Of a stretch of 58,886 nt of DNA, positions 28,754-38,052 are shown piece by piece. How positions within the stretch are numbered: the first letter of the stretch is position 1; every line of letters starts with the position of its first letter. The stretch comes from an uncultured Porphyromonadaceae bacterium (GTDB lineage: Bacteria; Bacteroidota; Bacteroidia; Bacteroidales; Muribaculaceae). Both the position numbers and the translations under genes were made by a program. The notes beneath the pieces were generated by a model. It saw nothing but the letters and a program-made list of their open reading frames with translations. It did no database searches and was not told where the DNA came from. The stretch lies in contig CAJKBH010000021.1 of assembly GCA_905198125.1 (NCBI GenBank), positions 1 through 58,886 on the forward strand, read 5' to 3'.

Positions 28754-30190
28754 ATGGATAATACAATCGAAATGCAAGCTCCCGTTACCGCACGGGAGGA
28801 TTCCTCCAAGGGATTCTACAAACTCTCGTGGCTGCAGCGAATCGGATTCGGCTCGGGCGACCTGGCCCAGAATCTGATCTACCAGACCATCAGCATGTAC
28901 CTGCTGTTCTTCTACACCAACGTCTACGGCCTCGCGCCCGAAGTGGCCGCCATCATGTTCCTCATAGTCCGCATCGTGGACGTGATATGGGATCCGTTGG
29001 TGGGAACGTTCGTCGACAAGCACGACCCCCGCTGGGGCAAATACCGCTCCTACCTGCTGCTGGGGGGCATCCCGCTGACAGGCTTCGCGCTGCTCTGCTT
29101 CTGGAACGGATTCTCCGGCTCGCTGCTCTACGCCTACATCACATACGTGGGACTGTCGATGTGCTATACGCTGGTCAATGTGCCTTACGGCGCGCTGAAC
29201 GCCTCGCTGACACGCGACACGCAGGAGGTCACCATCCTTACCTCCGTGCGCATGTTCATGGCCAACATCGGCGGCCTGGCTGTCGGCATGGGTATTCCTA
29301 TCGTGCTGAAACTGTTCGACCCCTCGGAGACCACCGACCTCTCCAGCAGCGATTCCGCATGGTTCATCACAATGGGCATATACGGTCTGACAGGCCTCGC
29401 GCTGTTAGTGTTCTGCTTCTCGCAGTGCCGCGAGCGCGTGGTTATGGCCAAGAGCGAGACCGAGAACGTCAAGGTGTCCGACCTCTGGGTGGAATTCGTG
29501 CGCAACAAGCCCCTGCGCATCCTGGCGTTCTTCTTCATCACCGCCTTCGCCATGATGGCCATCGGCAACGCCGCCGGAGCGTACTATATCAACTACAACA
29601 TGCACGGCACGGCCGAGGAGCTGTCCATCTTCATGGGCCTCGGTTCAATCCCGGCCTTCATATTCATGCCTATGGTTCCGGCCATCAAGAAGCGCATCGG
29701 CAAGAAAGGAATGTTTTACGTGTTCCTGATGACGGCCATCGTCGGCATGGCCATGCTGTACGCAGTGTCGATGGTTCCGGCGTTCAAGGACCAGATGTGG
29801 ATTGTGTACGTGGCGCAGTTCATCAAGTCCACGGGCGTCATAGTGGCCACCGGCTATATGTGGGCGCTTGTGCCTGAGGTAATCTCGTTCGGCGAATACA
29901 CCACGGGGCGCCGTATCTCGGGCATCGTGAACGCCTTGACAGGTATCTTCTACAAGGCCGGCATGGCCCTGGGCGGCGTTGTTCCGGGATTCGTCTTGGC
30001 TTTCGTAGGCTTCAACAAGGACGCCGCCGTGCAGACTCCCATGGCCGAGCAGGGTATTCTCTGGCTTGTGGCCGTGATTCCCGCTATCCTGCTTGGCGTG
30101 GCCATAATGATTATCTCGCGTTATGACCTCGACGACGACAAGATAGACCGCATCAACGCCGAAATCGAAGCCCGTCACAAAAACCGGTAA
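28754..30190 (+). CDS. GPH-family sugar:cation symporter
   Basis: A 478-residue, 12-helix transporter of the glycoside-pentoside-hexuronide (GPH) family within the major facilitator superfamily. The loop DPLVGTFVDKHDPRWGKYRSY is the family signature (D...R.GK.RP-like). It carries sugars across the inner membrane with Na+ or H+. Its place directly before GH10, GH43 and GH67 genes matches the XynD-type symporter arrangement known from the Prevotella bryantii xylanase cluster, so xylobiose or related oligosaccharides are the likely substrate. Confidence 0.93.
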   Translation: MDNTIEMQAPVTAREDSSKGFYKLSWLQRIGFGSGDLAQNLIYQTISMYLLFFYTNVYGLAPEVAAIMFLIVRIVDVIWDPLVGTFVDKHDPRWGKYRSYLLLGGIPLTGFALLCFWNGFSGSLLYAYITYVGLSMCYTLVNVPYGALNASLTRDTQEVTILTSVRMFMANIGGLAVGMGIPIVLKLFDPSETTDLSSSDSAWFITMGIYGLTGLALLVFCFSQCRERVVMAKSETENVKVSDLWVEFVRNKPLRILAFFFITAFAMMAIGNAAGAYYINYNMHGTAEELSIFMGLGSIPAFIFMPMVPAIKKRIGKKGMFYVFLMTAIVGMAMLYAVSMVPAFKDQMWIVYVAQFIKSTGVIVATGYMWALVPEVISFGEYTTGRRISGIVNALTGIFYKAGMALGGVVPGFVLAFVGFNKDAAVQTPMAEQGILWLVAVIPAILLGVAIMIISRYDLDDDKIDRINAEIEARHKNR

Positions 30191-30221
30191 TCCCAATCAC
30201 CTCAATATTTCGATACTCCCA

Positions 30222-31352
30222 ATGAAATCCCACTCTATCATAGCCGCTGCCGCGATGGCAATCCTCGCAGCCGGCTGCAAGCAGGCTGAAACCCCGGCCG
30301 AACCGGGCCTTAAGGACGTGTTCGGCGACAAGTTCCTCATCGGCGCCGCCATCAACGTAAACCAGTCGAACGGCACCGACACCCTCGGCGTGGCCGCCAT
30401 CAAGAAGCACTTCAACGCCATCGTGGCCGAGAACTGCATGAAATGCGAGGAGATACATCCCGCCGAAGACAAATACTTCTGGGACGACGCCGACCGCTTC
30501 GTCAAGTTCGGCGAGGAAAACGGCATGTCCATCACGGGCCACTGCCTGATATGGCACTCGCAGATGGCCCCCTGGTTCACCAAAGACTCGGTAGGTAACC
30601 TTGTGGACGCCGAGACCATGAAACAGCGCATGAAGGAGCATATCTCCACCATCATGGGGCGTTACAAAGGACGCATCCGGAGTTGGGACGTGGTGAACGA
30701 GGCCATAGAGGGCGACGGCTCGTACCGTCAGAGCGACTTCTATAAGATCCTCGGCCCGGAATACATTCCGTTGGCATTCCAATATGCGCATGAGGCCGAC
30801 CCCGACGCCGAGCTGATCATCAACGACTACGGCATGAACAGTCCGGCCAAGCGTGACGCATACGTACGCATCGTAAACGACATGAAGAAGCGAGGCCTGC
30901 GCGTGGACCAAATCGGTATGCAGAGCCATACCGGCATGGATTATCCCGACCTGAAGGAATACGAGGAATCGCTGAAGGCATTCGCCGGAACCGGCTGCAA
31001 GGTGGCGATCACCGAATGGGACATGAGCGCGCTGCCCACCATCAATACGGGCGCAAACATATCCGATACCGCCGAGTATGACAAGCTGCTCAATCCCTAC
31101 CCCGAGGCACTGCCCGACAGCGTGTCCGACCTCTGGAACGCCCGCATGGACTCCGTGATGTCCATATTCCTGCGTAACGCCGACAAGATAGCCCGCGTCA
31201 CCGCATGGGGCGTCAGCGACGGGGATTCCTGGAAGAATGACTGGCCCATGAAGGGTCGCCGCGAGTATCCCCTCCTGCTCGACCGTCAATATAATCTCAA
31301 GCCCTTCCTCAACAAATACGTGGAGAAATACAAACAGAACAAAACGAAATAG
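30222..31352 (+). CDS. GH10 endo-1,4-beta-xylanase, single domain
   Basis: A 376-residue lipoprotein (lipobox LAAGCKQ) with an uninterrupted GH10 barrel. The acid/base is Glu160 in DVVNEAIEG and the nucleophile Glu265 in ITEWDMS; ITGHCLIWHSQ is also a family motif. Without an acidic surface-export stretch after Cys it probably acts in the periplasm on imported oligosaccharides, complementing the CBM-bearing surface enzyme. It lies 31 bp after the symporter and 2 bp before the GH43 gene. Confidence 0.95.
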   Translation: MKSHSIIAAAAMAILAAGCKQAETPAEPGLKDVFGDKFLIGAAINVNQSNGTDTLGVAAIKKHFNAIVAENCMKCEEIHPAEDKYFWDDADRFVKFGEENGMSITGHCLIWHSQMAPWFTKDSVGNLVDAETMKQRMKEHISTIMGRYKGRIRSWDVVNEAIEGDGSYRQSDFYKILGPEYIPLAFQYAHEADPDAELIINDYGMNSPAKRDAYVRIVNDMKKRGLRVDQIGMQSHTGMDYPDLKEYEESLKAFAGTGCKVAITEWDMSALPTINTGANISDTAEYDKLLNPYPEALPDSVSDLWNARMDSVMSIFLRNADKIARVTAWGVSDGDSWKNDWPMKGRREYPLLLDRQYNLKPFLNKYVEKYKQNKTK

Positions 31353-31354
31353 CT

Positions 31355-32326
31355 ATGAAAGCAACGAAAAGATACCTCTTTCCCGCCGACTATATGGCCG
31401 ACCCGTCGGTGCATGAATTCAACGGCAAACTCTATATCTATCCTTCGCACGACAACGACGACGCCAAGTGCGAGAACGACAACGGCGACCAGTACGTGAT
31501 GCGCGACATGCACGTGCTCAGCACCGACGACCCGATGAACGGCTTGGTCGTGGACCACGGTCAGGCTCTTGACATAGCCGACATTCCCTGGGCGGGACGC
31601 CAGCTCTGGGACTGCGACTGCGCCGAGAAGGACGGCAAATATTACCTCTACTTTCCGCTGAAGGACAAGAACGACATCTTCCGCATCGGCGTGGCCGTGG
31701 CCGACCGTCCCGAGGGTCCGTTCGTGCCGCAGCCCGACCCCATCCGCGGCAGCTATTCCATGGATATCTGCGTGTTCGAGGAGGACGGCAAGTATTACCT
31801 ATACTTCGGTGGTCTGTGGGGCGGCCAGCTGCAGCGCTACAAGGACAACAAGGCGCTGGAGAACGCTTATCTGCCTGAGGGCAAAGAGCCGGCGCTGCCC
31901 AGCCGCGTGGTGCGCCTGACGGACGACATGCTGCAGTTTGCCGAGGAACCGCGTCCCGTCATGGTTGTGGACGAGGATGGCAAGCCCCTCGCCGCCGACG
32001 ACCCGCACCGGTTCTTCGAGGCCAGCTGGCTGCACAAATACAACGGCAAGTATTACTTCTCATATTCCACCGGCGACAGCCATCTGCTCTGCTACGCCAT
32101 CGGCGACAGCCCATACGGCCCCTTCACCTACAAGGGCGTGATACTCACCCCGGTAGTAGGGTGGACCACCCACCACTGCATCGTGGAGTACAAAGGCAGA
32201 TGGTATCTGTTCCATCACGACGCGGCGCCGAGCGGAGGCCGGTCGTGGCTACGCAGCCTGAAGGTGTGCGAGCTGGAATATGACGAAAACGGTCTGATCA
32301 AAACCATCGACGGCATAGACGAATGA
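31355..32326 (+). CDS. GH43 beta-xylosidase / alpha-L-arabinofuranosidase
   Basis: A 323-residue five-bladed propeller enzyme of family GH43 with no signal peptide, so it acts in the cytoplasm. The catalytic base Asp is in MADPSVHE, the pKa-setting Asp in SMDICVF and the acid Glu in FFEASWL. It should cut xylobiose and short xylo-oligosaccharides, or arabinosyl branches, delivered by the symporter. It is the counterpart of the exo-acting XynB of rumen Prevotella. It overlaps the GH67 gene by 4 bp (ATGA), indicating coupled translation. Confidence 0.93.
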   Translation: MKATKRYLFPADYMADPSVHEFNGKLYIYPSHDNDDAKCENDNGDQYVMRDMHVLSTDDPMNGLVVDHGQALDIADIPWAGRQLWDCDCAEKDGKYYLYFPLKDKNDIFRIGVAVADRPEGPFVPQPDPIRGSYSMDICVFEEDGKYYLYFGGLWGGQLQRYKDNKALENAYLPEGKEPALPSRVVRLTDDMLQFAEEPRPVMVVDEDGKPLAADDPHRFFEASWLHKYNGKYYFSYSTGDSHLLCYAIGDSPYGPFTYKGVILTPVVGWTTHHCIVEYKGRWYLFHHDAAPSGGRSWLRSLKVCELEYDENGLIKTIDGIDE

Positions 32327-34077
32327 AGCATCTGACGACACTGGCATTATCGGCATGTCTGGCCGCGGCATCGTTCGCGGCCGGACACGCCGCGACTCCG
32401 GCCGAATCGGCGTTCCCGGGCCGACCGCACTTCGAACGCCGCATCCTCAACCATTGGGACAACCTGGACGGCACCATCGAGCGTGGATATGCCGGCCGTT
32501 CCCTGTGGCAATGGGACCAGCTCCCCGACTCCGTATCGCCGAGATACGAGGAGTATGCCCGCCTAATTTCATCAATGGGCATCAACGGCACGGTGCTGAA
32601 CAATGTCAATGCCAATTCACGCATCCTTTCGCACGAATATCTGCCAAAAGTGGCGGCCATAGCCGATGTGCTGCGACCTTACGGCATCCGGGTATATCTG
32701 TCGGCCAATTTCGCCGCTCCCATGCAGCTTGACTCACTTCCAACCGCCGACCCGCAGGACAAGCGCGTGGCCAGGTGGTGGAAACGTAAAGCCGACGAGA
32801 TCTATAAGCTGATACCCGACTTCGGAGGATTCTTAGTAAAGGCCAATTCCGAGGGACAGCCCGGCCCGTGCGATTTCGGACGCACCCATGCCCAAGGCGC
32901 CAACATGATGGCCCGCGCCCTGAGGAAGCATGGCGGCATCGTGATGTGGCGCGCTTTCGTCTACTCCCCTTCCGACCCCGACCGCGCGAAGCAGGCTTAC
33001 GCAGAGTTCAAACCGTTGGACGGAAAATTCGATTCCAATGTCATAGTACAGGTCAAGAACGGCCCCATCGACTTCCAGCCCCGCGAGCCGGTCAGCCCCC
33101 TGCTGCTCGACATGCCGGGCACCCCCCTGATGCCGGAGCTGCAGATCACGCAGGAATACTTAGGCCACAGCAACCACTTGGCTTACCTGGCGCCGATGTG
33201 GCAGGAATTTTTCGAAACCGCAGCGCCCGACCGTTACGATGCAATTGCCGGCGTGGCCAACATAGGCGATGCTGCCAATTTCACCGGTCATCCTTTCGGC
33301 CGCGCCAACCTCTACGCATTCGGCCGCATGGCGTGGGATCCTACCCTTTCGCCCGACTCGATAGCAGACGAATGGATTGTACGGGATCTCGGCGTCACCG
33401 AACCCGAGGTAAAGAACAAGATTAAGGACATCATGCTTCGTTCGCGCGAGGCGGTGGTGGACTACATGATGCCGATGGGGCTGCACCATCTGTTCGCGTG
33501 GGGCCATCATTACGGTCCGGAGCCGTGGTGCGACATCCCCGGCGCGCGTCCTGACTGGATGCCGAGCTATTACCACCGCGCCGACTCAACCGGCATAGGG
33601 TTCGACCGCTCCCCCACGGGCAGCAACGCCACCGCACAGTATCCCGACTCGTTGGCAAAGCTATATGCCGACCCCGAGACTTGTCCCGAGAACCTGATTC
33701 TCTGGTTCCATCATCTGCCGTGGGACTATAAGCTGAAAAGCGGCGACACGGTATGGAGCGCGCTCTGCCGCCACTACGAGCGAGGGTATCAGACCGCATT
33801 GGATATGCTGCGCGATTGGGACAGCCTTGAGCCTTATTTCAAGTCGAAAGGGAACCTGGATTTGTGGCAGGACGTGCAGCGGCGCATGCATACGCAGGTG
33901 CGCGACGCACAATGGTGGAAGGAGGCATGCCTGCTATATTTCGCCACATTCCATTCGCTGCCGATGCCCGATTTCGTCACGCCCGCGGTACACACCCTTG
34001 ACGAGCTGAAACAGGTAAACCTCGGCATAGACAACTATACCTGTCCGTCGCCCGAACTGCTTAATTCCGTGCGATAA
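32323..34077 (+). CDS. GH67 alpha-glucuronidase lacking the N-terminal domain
   Basis: A 584-residue GH67 enzyme that removes 4-O-methyl-glucuronic acid from the non-reducing ends of xylo-oligosaccharides. A signal peptide (1-23) leads within about 15 residues into RRILNHWDNLDGTIERGYAG, the start of the catalytic barrel. Characterised family members carry a beta-rich N-terminal domain of about 150 residues before this point; it is absent. Catalytic residues are intact by spacing: acid Glu177 (KANSEG), Asp250 (PIDFQ) and Glu278 (ITQEY). The C-terminal domain is present. It is last in the locus and overlaps GH43 by 4 bp, so no missing domain is hidden upstream. Confidence 0.93.
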   Translation: MKHLTTLALSACLAAASFAAGHAATPAESAFPGRPHFERRILNHWDNLDGTIERGYAGRSLWQWDQLPDSVSPRYEEYARLISSMGINGTVLNNVNANSRILSHEYLPKVAAIADVLRPYGIRVYLSANFAAPMQLDSLPTADPQDKRVARWWKRKADEIYKLIPDFGGFLVKANSEGQPGPCDFGRTHAQGANMMARALRKHGGIVMWRAFVYSPSDPDRAKQAYAEFKPLDGKFDSNVIVQVKNGPIDFQPREPVSPLLLDMPGTPLMPELQITQEYLGHSNHLAYLAPMWQEFFETAAPDRYDAIAGVANIGDAANFTGHPFGRANLYAFGRMAWDPTLSPDSIADEWIVRDLGVTEPEVKNKIKDIMLRSREAVVDYMMPMGLHHLFAWGHHYGPEPWCDIPGARPDWMPSYYHRADSTGIGFDRSPTGSNATAQYPDSLAKLYADPETCPENLILWFHHLPWDYKLKSGDTVWSALCRHYERGYQTALDMLRDWDSLEPYFKSKGNLDLWQDVQRRMHTQVRDAQWWKEACLLYFATFHSLPMPDFVTPAVHTLDELKQVNLGIDNYTCPSPELLNSVR

Positions 34078-34175
34078 CGATTATATGCACTGTTAATTAA
34101 CAATTGATACCGTGCGCAACGAGATTTGTATCAATGTGAGGCAAAATAGTATTAATATTTATACACTAAAACCTA

Positions 34176-34183
34176 TAATTTTG
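34176..34183 (+). promoter_or_regulatory. Probable -7 box before secreted protein gene
   Basis: TAATTTTG lies about 120 bp before the start at 34301. The expected TTTG 20 bp upstream is degenerate (TTAA). Confidence 0.4.
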
Positions 34184-34300
34184 TACCGAAGATTTAACCT
34201 TAAAAACTTCGACACAATATAGACACATAATCTGACTGACCTTTAAGAATCATAAACCCGCGATAACAACACACATCAATAATTACTCAAACAAAACATT

Positions 34301-35521
34301 ATGATCAAACAATTACTTAGTGCAGCTGCGTTGGCAGCCATGGCATTGAGCGTCAATGCCGCAGAAGTAACGCTGTGGGAGGGCGAATGCAACTTCGGCA
34401 CAGCCTGGACATCCGATGCATCGTTCGCAATCGGCGCTTCCGACCTGAACGTTCTCGGCAATGAGACTGCAGTTCTGAAGCTGTATTACACGTTGGACTC
34501 GGCATGTGAATACTGGCAGTTCAAACCCTGTTCGAACGGCGATGGCTGGACACCCCTTGCAGTGGCCGCCGAACTCGGCAACGATTATAGCTGTATCAGC
34601 GTAAATGCCGGCACGACTTCCTACGAGCTGCCTCTTGGGGCAGCCGACATCGCCACAATCAAAGCCAACGGAATGCGCTTCCAGGGCTATGGCATGACCA
34701 TGACCAAAGTCACCACCGACACCGACAAGGAGATTGACCCCAACGTGCTGTGGGAGGGTGAATACACAATCACCGGCTGGAACAACGGTGCCGAATTCGC
34801 TGCCGGCAAGGTTAAGGCCGGCGACATCCTGACCTATACATTTACCAATTCCGGTGCTGAAGGCGCACAGGCTCTGATCAAGGGAAGCGACTGGAGCAAC
34901 CTGTTAGGCACCACCAAAATCAATGCTGCTGACATGGCCAAAGGTGATGTTATCGTAGGTGTTACGCAGGAAATGATTGACAACTGCGGTGGCAAAATCT
35001 TTGTCCAGGGTGATGGTGGTTGTGTTCTTACAAAGATTGCAAAAACCGGAACATTCGATCCCAAGAATGTTATAGCATACGGCAACCGCGTTCCCGGTGC
35101 CAACGTGTTTACAGTAATCCCAGAAGGAACTAAGAAAATAGCTGTTGAGTATACAATCGCTCCGGTCTGGTCAAATTTAAACTATACCGAGAACTATAAC
35201 TGGGTTGAGTTAGAACTGACAAGCGAACCTTCCGCCGATGGCAAGATTGTTACCTATAACTTGACGGAAGAAGCAATTGCTTCTATTAACGCAGGCAAAG
35301 AAGTTGTGGTCAACACTGAAAACTCCGAGGTTGTTAAGGTATTCTATCCTTCCGAGGGTGAGGGCAGCGGCATCGCAGGTATCGCTGCCGAGAAGAAGAT
35401 CGTGAACGTCTATGACCTGGCAGGTCGCGTGGTTCGCCACAACATCGACTCCGCAAACGCTGTCAACGGTCTGGCAAAGGGCATCTACATCGTCAACGGC
35501 AAGAAAGTTCTGGTGAAGTAA
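34301..35521 (+). CDS. Secreted protein with two beta-sandwich-like repeats and a T9SS-like C-terminal tail
   Basis: A 406-residue exported protein. The signal peptide (1-20) ends in SVNA-AE. Two related units begin VTLWEGECNF (about 22) and VLWEGEYTI (about 148), each about 120 residues and beta-rich, resembling carbohydrate-binding sandwiches. A third region (about 250-350) precedes a tail (about 360-406) with NVYDLAGRVVR and GLAKGIYIVNGKKVLVK, the pattern of type IX secretion or por-type sorting domains. It follows the xylan locus but has its own promoter, so a link to xylan is only contextual. Confidence 0.7.
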   Translation: MIKQLLSAAALAAMALSVNAAEVTLWEGECNFGTAWTSDASFAIGASDLNVLGNETAVLKLYYTLDSACEYWQFKPCSNGDGWTPLAVAAELGNDYSCISVNAGTTSYELPLGAADIATIKANGMRFQGYGMTMTKVTTDTDKEIDPNVLWEGEYTITGWNNGAEFAAGKVKAGDILTYTFTNSGAEGAQALIKGSDWSNLLGTTKINAADMAKGDVIVGVTQEMIDNCGGKIFVQGDGGCVLTKIAKTGTFDPKNVIAYGNRVPGANVFTVIPEGTKKIAVEYTIAPVWSNLNYTENYNWVELELTSEPSADGKIVTYNLTEEAIASINAGKEVVVNTENSEVVKVFYPSEGEGSGIAGIAAEKKIVNVYDLAGRVVRHNIDSANAVNGLAKGIYIVNGKKVLVK

Positions 35522-35555
35522 TCCCGCATACAGAGTCTGCCTCGGAGAGGCTGTT

Positions 35556-35818
35556 TCTCATTAACCCCACGATGGCTGGAGGGCGCGAAGCGTCCCGACA
35601 GCCTTCGTGGGGTGTCTCATGTCTTATGACAGCTTGGTCGGAGACCATGCCGCTGTACTGCCATTCATATCACTACATTGTCCATACCATAGGCCAGAGA
35701 CATGGTCTCCGACCAAGCGGTGTTCTTACGTCCTTGTCCCCACGAAGGCCGGCGCCAGCTGACGCTGTCACCGTCCATCGTGGGATTAATGAGAAACATG
35801 GTCTCCGACCAAACGGTG
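35556..35818. repeat. Nested palindrome with three copies of an 18-bp word
   Basis: Three arms nest inside one another: 35556-35575 with 35775-35794 (20 bp, one mismatch), 35601-35612 with 35738-35749 (12 bp, exact), and 35632-35649 with 35701-35718 (18 bp, exact). A further direct copy of CATGGTCTCCGACCAA lies at 35797-35812. The unit could fold as a 240-nt stem. Apart from a promoter at 35925-35956, the gap 35522-36036 contains no supported gene; an ORF across it is made of the repeats. Confidence 0.8.
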
Positions 35819-35924
35819 CCATAACCTTATACTATTTTTCTTAAAAATCGCCACCAAAACGCCCAACAACTCCGATAAGAGGCTAATTTTCACTACCGAA
35901 AGGCATTATAGCACATTATCACCA

Positions 35925-35956
35925 TTTTTCTATTACGTCATTTTTTGCTAATTTTG
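35925..35956 (+). promoter_or_regulatory. Promoter of the sensor kinase operon
   Basis: TTTT (35925-35928), a 20-bp spacer and TAATTTTG (35949-35956) approach the consensus, about 80 bp before the gene at 36037. Confidence 0.55.
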
Positions 35957-36036
35957 TAACCGACACGTGATTATACAGAAACAATAACACGGTATATCAA
36001 AACATAAACACGATACTTACGACACTACCGCATGCC

Positions 36037-38052
36037 ATGCAAAGGTTTAGACTAACGGTTTATGTCATTATGATTCTGACGGTTATCGGCTGCAGACGCC
36101 ATGACCGCCAGACCAGCCTGTACGAAAGCTTCGGACAGGAAGTGGCCAATGAACTTGAACGCGGACAGATTGACTCCGCGCTGATGATAATAGAAACACA
36201 CAAACGCAAGGCCCTCGAGGCCCGGGATTCCGATGCATTCTACGGCGCGCTGACCCAGCAGGCCATCGCATCCTACTACGGGGGCCGTCAGACGGAACTG
36301 CTGCGCGAGCTCGATTCAATCGACTGCTATCTGGCACGGGTACCACGCACGCCGATGCGCCGTCTGTTGCAGGGGAAAGTCCATTCCTCGCGCGCCGGGT
36401 ATTACACACGCTTCACCTACAACCCTGACTCCAACATCTACTATTACAAGCAGGCCATCAAGGAATTCGCCGGCCTGCATGACCCCGCGACCCAATCGGA
36501 CGCATATTTCAACCTGGCCGGGGCCTACCGCAACAACGGCAATTACGACCTCAGCGCCTTCTGGTTCGGACGCGCCATCCAGGTGGCGGACTCGGCAGGC
36601 CTTTCCGACCGATACAGGGTGCCGCAGTACATCGGACTCGCCTCTACCTATACCGAGCTGCTCGACTTCGACCAGAGCCGCCGGTGGTGGGACCGAGCCG
36701 CCGAGTATCTCCCCGTAATGTCGGCCGACGACCGGTTCCATTACCTCAACAACCGGGGGCACGACTACTTCGTGCAGAAAAAGTATCCCGAGTCGCTGCA
36801 TCTGTTCCTGCAGCTCGACACATTCCTGATGGACAGGCCGGAACTGGAATGGGAGCGGAATTTCTGCCGCGCCAACATGACCGACCTCTACCTGCACTCG
36901 GGCCAGGACGTCAAGGCCGATTCGCTGCTGAGACTTACCGAAGATTATTTCACCAACGTGCAGCCCAGCGCATACGTGCAGGAGCATCTGCGCACCCAGC
37001 GGCTGCAACTGGAGAACATGCGCGGCCATTACGGCAACGTGTCGGCCATGCTGGCCGACTGGAAGTCGCGAAACGCCTCCCTGCGGCCCGAGCAGGTGCA
37101 CGAACGCCTGGAATTCGTCAGGGATTATTACGCCGCCACCGGCCAATGGCGCGAGGCGCTGGACGCCATGACGCAATACACGCAGTACGAAGACTCCATA
37201 CGCAACTACGCGCTGCGCATGAGCGCCTCCGAGCGTCAGATGCGCTTTGAACGCGACTCCCGCCTCATGTCCATGACCAAGGACCTGGAGATGCACAAGA
37301 AACTGCTGACACGCGACTACGTGGTGGGGGCCATATCGCTGGTGGTGATCGTGCTGCTGGTGATAGTGATAGTGCAGATGCGCCATGCAGCGCGCCATCG
37401 CGAGGAACGGATGCTGCACCGCATCATGGACCTCAGGCTCGAAGCCCTGCGCGCCCGCATCAACCCGCACTTCATCTACAACATACTGAACCACGAGATT
37501 GTGCGCCGCGAACAGGGCCTGCCATCACATCTCGACGCCCTGGTGCGCCTGCTGCGGCGTCAGTCGGTCATCGTGTCGGAAGTATATGTGTCGCTGGCCG
37601 AGGACCTGGATTTCGTTGACGATTATGTGTCGCTCGAATCCGACCGTGTCTCCGTGCCGGTATCCTACAACAAATACATAGAGCCGGACATCGACCCGGA
37701 GAAGGTGTTCCTCCCCTCGATGGTGCTGATGATATTCGTGGAGAATGCCTTCAAGCATGGTTTCGCTTCGCTGCCGGAGTCAGACCCGAGGATACTCGAC
37801 ATCGACGTGCGCCGCGCCAACGGCTGCTATGTGATAGACGTGCTGAACAATACGGCGCCCGACGCACCGCCATCGTGCGACTCCACGCGCCAGGGACTGA
37901 AGATAGTGGCAAACCTGCTGCAGATCATCAACGAGAAGAAACGCGTGCAGATACGCTTCGACATCCAGCCCTGCACGCTCGACAACGGACTTCCGGGATA
38001 CCGGGCATCACTATTCATACCCACCGACTTCAATTTCAACATTCATGGCTGA
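36037..38052 (+). CDS. LytS-type sensor histidine kinase with TPR region
   Basis: A 671-residue sensor. An N-terminal lipobox-like segment (TVIGCRRHD) leads to a TPR-like helical domain (about 30-420), one membrane helix (about 430-450), then a His_kinase (LytS) domain with phospho-His in INPHFIYN and an N-box in MIFVENAFKHG. The G-box is the simplified form (RQGLKIVANLL) common in Bacteroidetes relatives. Signal unknown. It overlaps the response regulator by 8 bp, making a translationally coupled pair. Confidence 0.88.
   Translation: MQRFRLTVYVIMILTVIGCRRHDRQTSLYESFGQEVANELERGQIDSALMIIETHKRKALEARDSDAFYGALTQQAIASYYGGRQTELLRELDSIDCYLARVPRTPMRRLLQGKVHSSRAGYYTRFTYNPDSNIYYYKQAIKEFAGLHDPATQSDAYFNLAGAYRNNGNYDLSAFWFGRAIQVADSAGLSDRYRVPQYIGLASTYTELLDFDQSRRWWDRAAEYLPVMSADDRFHYLNNRGHDYFVQKKYPESLHLFLQLDTFLMDRPELEWERNFCRANMTDLYLHSGQDVKADSLLRLTEDYFTNVQPSAYVQEHLRTQRLQLENMRGHYGNVSAMLADWKSRNASLRPEQVHERLEFVRDYYAATGQWREALDAMTQYTQYEDSIRNYALRMSASERQMRFERDSRLMSMTKDLEMHKKLLTRDYVVGAISLVVIVLLVIVIVQMRHAARHREERMLHRIMDLRLEALRARINPHFIYNILNHEIVRREQGLPSHLDALVRLLRRQSVIVSEVYVSLAEDLDFVDDYVSLESDRVSVPVSYNKYIEPDIDPEKVFLPSMVLMIFVENAFKHGFASLPESDPRILDIDVRRANGCYVIDVLNNTAPDAPPSCDSTRQGLKIVANLLQIINEKKRVQIRFDIQPCTLDNGLPGYRASLFIPTDFNFNIHG

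Noticed and set aside
35572..35844. 90-codon ORF between the secreted protein and the kinase
   Set aside because: It consists of the nested palindrome; codons follow the repeats and no family features are present.
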